This document shows positions 20,444-31,450 of a stretch of DNA of 64,000 bases, one piece after another. The notes beneath the pieces are model-generated. The model ran no database searches. It saw only the letters and a list, made by a program, of their open reading frames with translations, and was not told where the DNA came from. Every line of letters begins with the position of its first letter. Within the stretch, counting starts at the first letter, position 1. Origin of the DNA: Pararge aegeria (Eukaryota; Arthropoda; Insecta; Lepidoptera; Nymphalidae). The DNA lies in contig NC_053187.1 of assembly GCF_905163445.1 (NCBI RefSeq), forward strand, positions 682,001 through 746,000. The letters run 5' to 3'. The position numbers were made by a program, and so were the translations under genes.

Positions 20444-21700
20444 CCAACAGGTGAAATTGCATTTAGGGACTTGTAGTAGAATGAAAAAAAAGTTTATGTA
20501 GATTTAAACATATATTTTATTAAGTTTTTATTAGAATTTCAAACTGAAGAGAACAAATTAATTTACGACTATAAATTACGAAACTTTGTTGTAATTAATA
20601 CACCTTTCTACACCTTACATACTCCAACCCCCACAGCCTTTAAAGTTTGTTGGCACTTGACATACAAAACTTAAGTGAAACTAATCAAGATCCCGTATTA
20701 AACCATCTGTACACATACCGACTTACAAACTATGGTGGATAGCTTGTTGGTTCGTCTTGGTCAATTCATTTTATTAGTATTATTATTTTTTGTTGGTTAT
20801 TTTAGTTTCCTTCATTACGCCCGTAAAGATTATTTTGTATGACAATGCATGACGTAGCCCTTTTCATATTTTTAGAGGCCCACGTATATTTAAAAATACT
20901 TGAAATATAATTTCACGTCCTCCTATGTACATATATTTTAAAACAAACTGTATTTCTGCTTTAAGATATTTATTGTTCCGAAAAGGAATTTCCACTTGAA
21001 TGTAACTTACAGGCTAATTTACAAAAAGTAGGTCACTATTTAAATTGCATCTTCGAGCGCACAATAAATAAATTGTAAATTGTATGTGGGTAGTTTCGAA
21101 GCACCATCGCATCAAAGTCATATCGACGGTCAACGGCTGGCGCGAGCCGTGGCTATGTCACTACATAGGTAATATGAATTCATACACAACTAGATATACT
21201 TAACTGAGTTGATAAAAATCTTCCTCTTTAATAAAAACCTACCTATAATTTGAAACAAGGTTGTGATTTACCAGATGACTGAGATATGAATAATTCTTTA
21301 CCTAGGCTGTAAATAATAAACTATCGGGTTTTGATCATCATATCAGACGAGATTGGCTAAACAATTTTCATAGTGATAATTCAAAATATATATATAAATA
21401 AACGGATTAGCTAACACAAAAGGAACAAATATTAAAACGTAAGAATAGATTTTAAAAATATTTCATTGGGACTGATCATGTTTGATTACAGATCATGACT
21501 GGTATTTCCGGGTCGGATTACACATGATTAGGTATTGATTTTGTTTTCAATTATGTGAAACCAAACCCGAAGTTAGGATGTGTGTGTTGTCCAACTTGGG
21601 TATTAGAGAACGTTAAGTTAAGGTCTCGGTTACTATGACTAGCATAATCGTTAAAGCTGACTTTGGAGCTACGTGGATGGACAAAGCTGGCAGTTATATC
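20444..21700. other. No feature recognised
   Basis: AT-rich sequence with no ORF longer than background and no familiar repeat. Confidence 0.4.
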
Positions 21701-21990
21701 TCCTATGCGAGAGCGTAGTGGTTAGGACTTTAATCTCACTCAGGGGTGACCGAATTCGATTCCCCGCACGCATCTCTAAATTTTCGATGTTATGTGCGTT
21801 TTAACCATATTAAATAACCCTTTTTATGATTTGAAGCGCTCAGGCCGCGATTGCTCTTGCAATCGCGGCCTGAGCGCTTCAAATCTCGAGTCTCAGTTTC
21901 AAATCCTGTCGGTTCCGAAAAGTTTTATATGCATTTTAAATTTATAAAATTCATAATTCCTTCAAGTGTAGGTAAAAACACTAGTAAAAT
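21701..21990 (+). mobile_element. Family C-related SINE head interrupted by a hairpin
   Basis: tRNA-like head GAGAGCGTAGTGGTTAGGAC with box B GAATTCGATTCCCCGC, then GTTATGTGCGTTTTAA. It is broken by the 27-bp-stem hairpin at 21828-21885; afterwards a phrase CAAATCCTGTCGGTTCCGAA follows that belongs to another repeat. Confidence 0.6.
21828..21885. repeat. Perfect hairpin, 27-bp stem, 4-nt loop
   Basis: GATTTGAAGCGCTCAGGCCG continuing CGATTGC (21828-21854) is exactly complementary to 21859-21885, loop TCTT. GC-rich, so a chance perfect match is very unlikely. Confidence 0.95.
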
Positions 21991-22017
21991 TTAAAACATT
22001 TAATATCCCTTGCTTAA

Positions 22018-22118
22018 GCGGTGAAGGAAACCATAGTGAGAAAACTTGGATGCCAGACAGTTCTCCGTAATTTTCTCAATGGAGTGTGATTACCATCAAC
22101 CAACGTTTGACCAGCGTG
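22018..22118 (+). mobile_element. Family C SINE fragment
   Basis: GTGAAGGAAACCATAGTGAG, CAGTTCTCCGTAATTTTCTC and ACCAGCGTGGTG are the middle of family C; the rest is replaced by the hairpin element that follows. Confidence 0.55.
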
Positions 22119-22240
22119 GTGATTACGTATCTCATGACAGAATTGCGACAGGCGTAAATCTTGCAATACTTGCTGTCAAACGTCACTTTTGTATGATTTG
22201 TATGTAAAAGTGACGTTTGACAGCAACTGCCTGAATGAGT
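22119..22240. mobile_element. Hairpin MITE, right-truncated copy
   Basis: GATTACGTATCTCAT, TTGCGACAGGCGTAAATCTT and TGCTGTCAAACGTCACTTTT match the left arm of the 169-bp element at 59058-59226. The inner 21 bp (22170-22190 with 22206-22226) still pair perfectly across a 15-nt loop; the outer part of the right arm is gone. Confidence 0.75.
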
Positions 22241-24054
22241 TTGGTAGTTGGCACATTTGTAGATGCTATAAAAGGTAGGTATAGTTTGGGCAAGCAAAGG
22301 TAGCGGGTAAACATTAGGTATATGACTGCATCAAAGTGACCGATAAGCCGGGATCCAATATAGCGCCAAACAAAGGTTTACAAGAGTTTCGGACACGCCC
22401 CACCGCTGCATATTCAACGCGGGGCCAAAGTCAACAGTGTAGGCTGAGAGCTCACCACTTGATATAGGCAATAAATTATTTAATATTTTCAAAAAAATAA
22501 CAACAGTATTTAATTGCAACAACATTGCATACTGCTTAACTTATAAATGTCTACTTGTTATTTTTATATTGGAATTTATTTTGTACTGCAATGCCAAAAT
22601 TTAAATTTAAATTAGAAAGCAATTACTAAGTTTTGGACGGATCTTGCTGGTAGCTTAAAAGAGGCCAATGTCCAGCAGTGGATGCATATTGGATGATGAT
22701 GATGATGACTGGATGGATCTTGTGATCCATAATCAAATATGCTGACAACTAGTAAAACGAGGCAGTTTAAGAAAATTTAAGTATGTAATAAAATTGATAA
22801 GAACAAGCGGTTATTGTCTGAAAAAGATTGCTTCAAGCGATAAAGTCTACTTAGTTTGGCCTTTTTTTATTCAGTTTTAAAAATCGTATTTTATGAGCAA
22901 TCACACAATATTTACAAGGCTAGTGGAATAAAAGAATTACTAAGCTGATTGGGTATTACAGCATATTTTGTAAAAATAAAACAACAGATAAGAGAAATAA
23001 TTTTATAAAGTTGTTAGATTACCAAGGAATAGATTATCAACGGAAAAAAGTCCTACATAATAATAAAAGAATAATTTACACAAATACATGTCAACATTTT
23101 AGTCATTATTACTACCGTCTGGATTAATTAATTAATGAATAAATAAATAAAACTAGTTAAGGTACACATGCAAACTGAAATATACGCTATTCATAAATAA
23201 TAATCATTCGTCTAGATCGGGTATTGGTGTTACTTTTTATTTATATCTAGTAGGTACAATTCTTATATGGTCATGTTTAGAAAGCCTGCCTAAACAAATT
23301 TATATTTATTTATTTTTTATTTATTTCTTTATTTATATTCTTATTCTAACACTATCCTTACAGAATACTTAAACCTAATGCGATAGTGTAGCCTTTTTTT
23401 TTTTTTTTTTACATAATCTTAACATTATAATATTACCTATTCGGGTAACAAATAACCCACATTGCGATCCTCGTCAATTCACTCAGAGCGCAACAATACA
23501 AATCACATTACTCTGATATGACATTGAGGATGCGGAGGGCGCGCGTCATTGGTGCCTCTTTTAATAAGTTTGTCCGCCCAATCGGTACTTCCAGCAGTGT
23601 CGGCCGTCGCCTCCGCCTCACATACCCCTCGGGGACACACAACCTTACTTGCATTAGCACGTCCGGATTGTGTGTCCTACCTCGCATTACCTCTACAATA
23701 TAAGCCACGAGTGTATATGTATGAATAAACAAAAACTTTCAGCGTGCAGCTCTTACCCTAAGTCACGCTGTACGCATCGCTGCCCACTGACCAATATATC
23801 GTTCAATCGCCATACGTCCATCTCCTACCGCTTTGAATTTTCACTCCCCCTTTGACGTTTTTCAATAATATTGCTATAAGGCTTTCAGGGAAATTTTGTT
23901 TATAAATAGCGCTACAGTACACTTGTTGAGATATTGGTTTTAGGTATAGTACTAATATACAAACAAAGAAATTTTAGTGTGGTGGTTTTTTTTACAGCAA
24001 ATTGTTAAAAAGGTTTTTATAACGACTAACGTAATAAGAATTCAGTGCTTATAA
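22241..24054. other. Mostly unassigned; LINE fragment at 22615-22712
   Basis: 22615-22712 (TTGCTGGTAGC...GGCCAATGTCCAGCAGTGGA, then (GAT)n) is a plus-strand RTE-like LINE 3' end. The rest, including the GC-richer 23515-23700 block with overlapping short ORFs, shows no recognisable protein or repeat. Confidence 0.4.
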
Positions 24055-24428
24055 CCCAGCACTTCTAACTTTTCTAAGTTATGTGCGTTTTAAGAAATTA
24101 CAAAATCACTTAATCGTAATACTGTTTTAAGCGATGGTAGAACGTCTTCAGACTGATAAAGTATATCGCAAGATGTGAGAGCATCTGATTATTATGCTGT
24201 GTGGTGGCGGCAGATTACAAAATAGTTGTTACGAGTACCACCCCTACACTTCCTGCGGATGTCTTACAAGGTGGCTAAGGGAAGTGTCTGGGTGTCTATT
24301 TATATATTATAAGTATTTATGTATATATATAATTAAAATATTCATCAGTCATCTTAGTACCAATAACACAAGCTACGCTTACTTTGGGGCTATGTGTGTA
24401 TTGTCGTAATATATTTATTTATTTTATT
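24055..24428 (+). mobile_element. Family C fragment followed by family A SINE
   Basis: 24055-24116 holds CACTTCTAACTTTTCTAAGT and TATGTGCGTTTTAAG of family C. 24275-24428 is the 3' half of family A in plus orientation: GTGTCTGGGTGTCTATTTAT, CATCAGTCATCTTAGTACC, CACAAGCTACGCTTACTTTG, ATTGTCGTAATATATTTATT. Confidence 0.7.
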
Positions 24429-25127
24429 TATAATAAATTATGGTTAAATTTAAACAAAGATATAATTTAACAAAAATAACTATTCAATCGAAAGATTTAT
24501 GACGATACGTCTAAACAAATGTATAACTCAACCATGCGAACTTTGCACTTGACGACACTATCTAGGTACTATTGATTCGTCTGTACTTTAAACTTTGATA
24601 ATACTTTTAAGAAATGTCATTCTTACTTTAATAATATTTTACTTATAAACATTTATTACCATATTAGTATATTTTTAATTTTTGCCAACCCTATCCCGCT
24701 AGATACCCGCGTGACGTAATGTACTCTAGGTGCCTAGTCTAGATAGACTTAAAGATGCTCTGGCTCATAAAGGTTCATGAATGGTAAGCTTACGTCACCC
24801 TACGGAATTAAAAAGCAGGGCCTTTTTTGGATAACAATATAAAACGTTGGTAACATGGCATCCCGCTTTTTCATAACTGGTAACGATTTAATATATATTT
24901 TTAAATAAATGAAAGATATATTTTTACTGTACAAGGATTGGTAACAAGGAAACAGAAAAAAAGCAGAATACAGCGTTTACAATTTGATATATCGATAAAA
25001 ATGTTAGACAGGTTTAGTTTTACGTGAGCGATAAAGCATAACCGATGTCACGTCACAGGTCTGCAGTATTTCCTGGTAATTTTAAATACTATGCCACAAT
25101 ATATTCGGAGGACCTCCGTCATACTTA
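24429..25127. other. No feature recognised
   Basis: AT-rich; no gene or familiar repeat. Confidence 0.4.
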
Positions 25128-25745
25128 TTAAATATTGCACGACTCATGATGCGAAGCATCAGAGAGTGCTTTACGATCGAAAAATTTTTTTCGCCTCATT
25201 TTGGCAGCTATTTTTATTATTATAGCCTTGTTAGTTCACGGAATCAAGATATTTGCATACTATTGTCGAGATAATTTAATGGAGATTAATTCCATACTTT
25301 TAAAAAATTGATTTACTGCAATAGAATTGGAAAAAAAACACCAAAATAGGTCAAAAAAATTTCCTGTCCGTCATGTGTGAAACCCGAAAACACTCTAACT
25401 TGTGAAAAAATCCATTATTTGAGTTAAATTAAAAAAAAAAAAATTCTAATCGACGATTGTAGGTCACTGAATGCGAATGATTAATTAATTCAGTGTAAAT
25501 TAATTGCAATTAATAAAAAACGAAAACTGCAAGACTGTATATCTATATATATCCATGTAAAATTAACATGGATGGTGATATATCTATATCTATAGATATT
25601 ATGTACATTTTATTCCACCAGGGGCGCTTGTGCAGTACCTTCCTAGTACAGCTGTTTTTTCGGCAACTAATTTTGAACGACTTATGTTTTTTTTTTTTCA
25701 ATATTTGATAATTAAATGAGCATTATGAGTCGTGCACTTTTGGAT
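25128..25745. mobile_element. Possible nonautonomous DNA element, about 610 bp
   Basis: The left end has GCACGACTCATGATGCG at 25137 and the right end the inverted GCATTATGAGTCGTGCAC at about 25720, an imperfect inverted pair of about 17 bp. The interior (GTGCTTTACGATCGAAAAAT, GTTAGTTCACGGAATCAAG) resembles a repeated lepidopteran sequence, but exact termini and target duplication are not clear. Confidence 0.35.
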
Positions 25746-26135
25746 TTTTTTTTGTGTTTACAGAATACTTAAATTAAGTTATTCTTTTTCCTGGGCAACA
25801 TTGTACCTATCAATTTGTGTATAACTTCTTCTTCGTATATCTTAATATATAACTTCTTCTAATATGAGAATTTATGGCCCAAAGCAAAACCAAAACAGAA
25901 AAAAAACAAAAAAAATTTGCTAATTATTCTACATTGAAAGACAGTATAGGGAGCTAACCAATTTTACTTTTTAGATATTTATCGGAGTCTCATTTCAAAT
26001 TGCTTCACTTTATGCGTCTTTGTTGGTCTATGTATGTCTTTGCATATTTTCAGCCATGTTTGATAAGTATCTACTTAAGTAATACTTATATCAGTCAATA
26101 AATAGTAAAAACAAAAATACTTTGCTTGAATAGCA
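25746..26135. other. No feature recognised
   Basis: AT-rich intergenic sequence downstream of the MBF2-family gene. Confidence 0.4.
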
Positions 26136-26206
26136 AAAGTAAATTTCTAAGCTAGTTTCGAGAAATCACCAGCTGATTTCTCGAAACTAGCTAAGAAATT
26201 TACTTT
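26136..26206. repeat. Hairpin, 33-bp stem with one mismatch
   Basis: 26136-26168 pairs with 26174-26206 across a 5-nt loop; the stem includes GCTAGTTTCGAGAAATCA. It lies about 30 bp beyond the poly(A) signal of the MBF2-family gene on the same side as the transcript end. Confidence 0.9.
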
Positions 26207-26236
26207 AAAATAAAAGGCAAAAATACTTACATATAC

Positions 26237-26242
26237 TTTATT
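26237..26242 (-). terminator. Polyadenylation signal AATAAA
   Basis: AATAAA on the minus strand, about 58 bp beyond the stop codon of the MBF2-family gene, the right place for its 3' end. Cleavage would be expected within about 30 bp, just before the hairpin. Confidence 0.65.
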
Positions 26243-26299
26243 AACCTACAATTAAAAGATTAAACTTATTATCTAGAGATCTCCTAACATTAAGCAAAA

Positions 26300-27202
26300 T
26301 TAAACAAAAATTTGAATTTGGAAATTGATTTCTCCTCCTCTTTCGCTCTTCATTTTGATGTTCGCAAAGGTGGAACCAACACCTCCTGACGTCAAACTAG
26401 CTTTGGCTTTCGTTTTAGCCATGTCAAGCACCATAATTCCCTGTAAATAAATATATATAAGTGTCATAATATGTGCTATACTCGAAGTATATCTACGTCA
26501 TGAATTAGGAGATCCAGGATTATCAGCACCTTAGCGAGTTTAGAAGCTAAAGCAGCAAGAGTTGGTTACATATTTTGACTGGCCATTAGACGATGGAGTA
26601 CTGAAGTGGAGTCCCACCAGAAAATTCAGCTTTGTTATACAATGTCGACATACGATATAATCTCAGGGATATACTTGGCACAAGACTCTGGTATATGGAA
26701 ATCCCTACAAAAGTTTTTAATTTTTCATCTGCACCGGTATTCTGCATCAATTGTTTCACCGGTGCAGGAAAAACATCGTGAGGAAACCTCCATGGTTTTC
26801 TCAAAGGCGTGTATAGTCTACCAATCCGCAATTGTCTAGCGTGGTGGACTACGTGGTGGACTACGGCCTAAACCCTTCTCATTCTAAAAGTAGACCCGAG
26901 CCCTGTAGTGGGCCAGTGATGGATTGATAATGATGATTATATAGATAGAGTATATACAGATTTATTATGCTACATAAAAAGTCATTTTAATATATGAACA
27001 ATAATTTTACCTTGATAGTATGGTTGCCGTTGAAGAAAACATTCTTCGTCCTGACCTTCAATGGTATGGAAGACAACTTGACAGTATCTACATACGCTAG
27101 CTGGCCGTTCACTGTTGTACCAACTTGCAAACTATTACATGTACAAAAGTCTAACGCAAAAATAACTAATACTAAAAACATTACTTTGATTATTACTGCC
27201 AT
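26300..27202 (-). CDS. MBF2-family small secreted protein, two exons, complete
   Basis: Exon 1 is 27202-27011 (64 codons) and exon 2 is 26440-26300 (46 codons plus TAA); the 570-bp intron has GT at 27010-27009 and a TTATTTACAG acceptor, phase 0. The 110-residue product has a signal peptide at residues 1-22 (MAVIIKVMFLVLVIFALDFC), then VGTTVNGQLAYVDTVK and, from exon 2, GIMVLDMAKTKAKASLTSGG, VGSTFANIKMKSERGGE and INFQIQIFV. The Gly-Gly-x-Gly segment followed by an Arg-Gly-Gly and alternating hydrophobic C-terminus is the pattern of the MBF2 family (named from a Bombyx transcription cofactor, though most members are small secreted insect proteins). One N-glycosylation sequon (Asn60-His-Thr). 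The ATG is preceded by A at -3 and followed by G; no other in-frame ATG precedes it. Length fits the family. Molecular function is not known from sequence. Confidence 0.85.
26585..26936 (+). mobile_element. Family C-type SINE within the intron of the MBF2-family gene
   Basis: Contains CACCGGTGCAGGAAAAACAT, CGTGAGGAAACCTCCATGG, TAGCGTGGTGGACTACG (partly duplicated), CCCTTCTCATTCTAAAAG and CCCTGTAGTGGGCCAGTGAT, ending in ATAATGATGAT. It makes up about 350 of the 570 intron bases and is oriented opposite to the gene. Confidence 0.7.
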
Positions 27203-27278
27203 ATTTGCGGAAGTTAGTTTGAATGCCGGTGAAAAAAGTAACTGCAAAGAGGATGTATTGACTTCTCAGATGGACTGT

Positions 27279-27314
27279 AACTGCTAAATACCACACGTCT
27301 TTATTCATTTTATG
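27279..27314 (-). promoter_or_regulatory. Candidate core promoter of the MBF2-family gene
   Basis: On the minus strand CATAAAATG (27314-27306) lies about 28 bp before GCAGTT (27284-27279), a TATA-like box and arthropod initiator-like CAGT at usual spacing, 77 bp upstream of the ATG. Prediction only. Confidence 0.4.
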
Positions 27315-27330
27315 AGACGGAAGAAATTTA

Positions 27331-28329
27331 TCTTATTGACAGAGATTGGTGACTCAAATGATACAGATATTGTATCTGAAACAAACAGTTTATCTGATAT
27401 TGTCAATGTTTAATCATCGCCCATGTTAGTATTTACTTCAGTGATTGGGAACTCTATTATTTCAAGAATCTTGCAATCAATCAATAAATTTAAACATTTT
27501 GAACACGGTTTCTCATAAATTTCTCAGTTACTCCAAATAGTAAAAAGAAAAAAAAAGAATAATATTTTTCACTTTACCTCGTCGTCGGAACATTTTGACT
27601 CAAAGTTTCTCAGTTTTTGCAAAATCTCTCTTAGGACACAGGCTTATAATAGGTGGCATAACCACTGACCCACATAATATAAACAAAACACTAGTTATTA
27701 AATAGCTCTAAAAGTGTTTTAACATGTTAAATCTACATGAAAATTTATTCTTTAAATAAAGCTTATTATTGAAAACTATTTCTGCATCTTAGTTATAGTC
27801 GTAGAATTATTCAACTATAATTAAGTTTAATAAGGCAATTAAGGTGGTAGACTAAAATTAAAAAGTTTGCTGATTCAAATAACGGAGGTTACGTGTAAAA
27901 TGTGGTAAAGGGAAATAACTTATACTCTTTAAAAACAAACTTTTATTCAAGACGACTTTAATACTTTGGTAATCTTACATGAAAACTATAATATATTCAA
28001 CTAATCAGTCCCTAAAGTAAGAATTGCGTCACCAATATTGATTTAGATATGAGTAATTTACGCATATCTCAAAGTTCAACGATTTAGATTATCTGTAGCA
28101 CTTGAGATTTATTTGCATATCACCTTCGAGAAGTTTTTCTTAGTAATATCTGCTGATTAGAATATCTCATCTTGTATTAGATCATTGTTTTTAATGTGGA
28201 TGATAGAATACCACTTCAATAAGTTAAGGAAATGTTAATGCATCCTAGAAGTATGCGTCTGTTAAGAAAAAAATCAGATCAACAGTTGTAGATTTATGTA
28301 CTTGGAAGACTAAACTCTGCTATGCCATG
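27331..28329. other. Intergenic, no feature recognised
   Basis: Upstream region of the MBF2-family gene; AT-rich with no coding potential. Confidence 0.4.
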
Positions 28330-28560
28330 TTTATCATCATCCTAGGGTTTAGACCGTAAATGGAAAACTCTCAGGCATACAGTTTTCCTGTCCATGTTTT
28401 CCTTCCCCGTTAAAATTTTGAAAGTGAATCTGTAGTCCTAACCACTGGTATATCTTTACTTCCACTGGTGATATGAATTGGTTAAATCAAAAACGTACGA
28501 AAAGTTAGAGGTGCGTGCCGCGGATTGAACGCGCCTAGCCCTAACCAGGTTATCTCTTCG
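28330..28560 (-). mobile_element. Family C SINE, decayed
   Basis: AACTCTCAGGCATACAG, TTCCTTCCCCGTTAAAA, CGAAAAGTTAGAGGTGCGTG and the tRNA-head complement GCCCTAACCAGGTTATC are in order, but with an internal extra block (CACTGGTATATC...). Confidence 0.6.
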
Positions 28561-28904
28561 ATTATATTTAATAGATAGTCTAGGGATTCAGGGCCTTCCA
28601 AAAATGGACAAGCGCTCACCGTCGTAGTACCGTCAGAAATGTTTAATGCATTCAGTTGAATTTTGAGACGAGTAATAAGTTCAGCTACTGCCGGTTTGAA
28701 AAAGTAGAATGAACATCAGAAATATGTATGCAACGAAATTCGGAAATGTAGCTTCGTTAGTAAAGAGCACGGTTTGTGTTTGCACGGGATGAAATTGGAA
28801 AGTTTCCTCAGCAATGTTCCAACTGTCATATGTCAGTCAATGGTAGCTTTTTAACCAACTTCAAAAATGGACGGTCATAGTTAATGGGTTGGGATGATAG
28901 ACAA

Positions 28905-29400
28905 TCATCAGCATCAATCCATTAACGCCACGGGTTGGAATAAGAAGTGTTGAGACTTGTACTCCACCACGCTGTCCGGTTGGTAGTCTTCACACGCCCC
29001 TGAGTATATATTGGAGGACTCTCAGGCATGATGCAGGCACCGTTAAAGCATGTGATATTTAATTGTTTAAATTATACGCACACAACTCCTAAAAGTTTGA
29101 GGTGCGTTTAAAAAGCTGGAGTTCAAGACCATCATCATCACATCAACCCATTACCGGTCCACTACAGCTCACAAGTCTCCTCCCACAATGAGAAGGCCGT
29201 AGTCCACTACGCTGGCCCAGTGCGGATTGGTGAACTCCACACACCTTTGAGAACATTATCCTTGAACCTTCAGGCATGCAGGTTTACTCATGATGTTCAT
29301 CGTAATAGGGGGACCGTTCTGAACTCCTACGGTGAAGGAGTTCAGAACGGTCCCCCCGAAATGCAAGTCAAAGCCTTCCCACTAAGCTATCATCATATGT
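28905..29400 (-). mobile_element. Two family C SINEs in direct tandem
   Basis: 28905-29132 is a decayed copy (CATCAATCCATTAACGCCAC ... GTTTGAGGTGCGTTTAAAAA); 29133-29400 starts again with ATCAACCCATTACCGGTCCA and keeps AATGAGAAGGCCGTAGTCC, CCCAGTGCGGATTGGTGAAC and CTCAGGCATGCAGG... variants. In the second copy the expected middle part is replaced by the hairpin at 29308-29356. Confidence 0.7.
29308..29356. repeat. Perfect hairpin, 21-bp GC-rich stem
   Basis: GGGGGACCGTTCTGAACTCC plus T (29308-29328) pairs exactly with 29336-29356, 7-nt loop. It interrupts the family C SINE between GATGTTCATCG and CCCCCGAAATGCAAG. Confidence 0.95.
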
Positions 29401-31199
29401 TGTAATCCGAATATTAAAGTATGTATTTTTAATTGTACGTTTCGGTTTGATGTCCTGAATATTGATTGTTGTTGTCTGTTCATTTGGGTTTTCAAAAAAT
29501 CCCGTTTATCTTCCCAAAAAATACTTGGAAGATTATTGAAGAAACAATGACTATGTTTTCCTTAATTCTGTGTTCCAGTAATATTTATCTTATTATCATC
29601 ACTTTTAAGTCTGAATGTTTTAATGTGTTAGTGTTAGAAATATTCGTTTAATGCATATCGAATGTGCCTACTTATTATATCTGCGGAAGTATAAATCTAC
29701 ACAAATAAGTATTCTGGAACGTATAACATAGGGTTCACCTAACAAAGTTCCCTCAATTCAATAAGGCTGGCATTCCTGCCGCTTTATCAAAAGTAATGTG
29801 CGTACATCAACTTCAGAATGGGTGGTCGTGAAAACTTGGAAACTCCTTACGTTCTTAAATTAACCTCTTATGTTAAATGAACTGGATGGAGTTATTTGTC
29901 AATGTTGAGCTTAATATTCTACTAATGGCGGGGTTCAAAGTTTTTCTTGCAATAAAAGGATTACATATCCAAATGCATCTCTCTTTGTCAACCTGTTACA
30001 AACAGAAATACATTTTGAATATTTTATTTTGTAACAAGTTAGCGCTCGTTTGCTTATTTGAGACATGGCATTTCCTTTTCTTCTTCAGGAGTTCAAAGCT
30101 TGTCGTGATCTAGCTCTTACATTTATTTGTATTGTGTGTATCAGATAATATACCTATATTTTTAATAGTAATAATTCCTGGACCAAGTAGCTGAATAAGT
30201 AAAAATCCATCGCCTACCAAATTGCGCTAAACTTCGCAGAGCTTTCTACGAATATATAAATAAATATACTAAATATACTAAGACATTACACACAACGCTA
30301 TCTTCACAATGAGATAATTTGATTCTAAATTACGAAACATTCTAAAAAAAAAAAGCTTTACTTTTATAAACACAAGATTGAACACATACATATTTTTGTC
30401 TTTACATTTTTGGTAATGATGAATGTCAGTATCTGATTTTTAATTCAATAGCAAAGTCTCAAACATTAATTATTAACGAAGAGAAATTGTAAATTATAAA
30501 AAGTTTATGTAGCTGTTTGTTTTTTATTTCAACATTTGAAACAAGGAAAAAAATAAATAAAAAGGAAACAATACTCCGCAAAACTTTTCCTCTGCGATTA
30601 TACCTTTGCAAAGACTCAAGAAAACGTTGAGTCCAAGTAGGCTTAGATGAATTATAGCGATATGATATAAATAAGGATTTAGGGCATCAGAATAAATTCC
30701 CGGGGCCGCCAGCGAAGGCTCACCGTATTATTTTACGTGCAATTTGTTTGTTTTTATTGCCCCGGGTCGGGCTGGCTGCATTAATATTACAGAGGTGGAG
30801 TGGAATTCAATATTTTTGGCCAGGGGTACATTTTTTGTCCGTTTGCTTAAGGTGTTTACGATTACGAGAAGAGGTGGGAAAATAGTGAATTCTTATTTGT
30901 TTTTTATACAAAGTTTCGTTCACAGTAGCAAACTGGACAGAAATAGAATAGAGTGAAGTAGAGTTGCACGAAAACGAGTAGTATAAAGTTACACCGCTCT
31001 TATCTATTTTATACTGAATCAATAAAGTACAATAAACGTATTGATATATGATAGATCTATCCGAAGTTAGGAAACGAAATTCTTAGGTGATACGTAAAAA
31101 AAATTATATAAGTGAATTGAGAAAATCTACCGTCAAAACATGTTATGTGACGGTAGAGTTTTTGTGGAAGATTTCGTCAATGGCAGGTTTATTTCTACA
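29401..31199. other. Long stretch without recognised features
   Basis: AT-rich. 30690-30870 has a more GC-rich part (CCCGGGGCCGCCAGCGAAGG, CCCCGGGTCGGGCTGGCTGC) without a supported frame. A 10-bp inverted pair (TCTACCGTCA at 31126, complement at 31148) is noted. Confidence 0.4.
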
Positions 31200-31450
31200 C
31201 TTTGGGGCTAGATGGCGATGTGTGTATTGTCATAGTATATTTATTTATATATAAAAAAATAGTTATGCCGCCAAGCAGCATGGTTGTGTTCCGTTATAAA
31301 GGGTTGCCGCTGTAGTTACAGGCACACGCATCTTAACACTTACACCCCAGGTTAATGGACATAGGGCCGCACTGTGTAGAACGTTCATTTCATGCCTCTG
31401 TTTAAAGGCTATAGCTATCCACATTTGGCCATCTGACTAACTCCGTTAAT
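31200..31450 (+). mobile_element. Family A 3' end followed by repeat F
   Basis: 31200-31252 is the terminal part of family A (TTTGGGGCTAGATGGCGATG, TGTGTATTGTCATAG). 31258-31450 is repeat F: TGCCGCCAAGCAGCATGG, CTGTAGTTACAGGCACACGC, TTAATGGACATAGGGCCGC. Confidence 0.6.
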
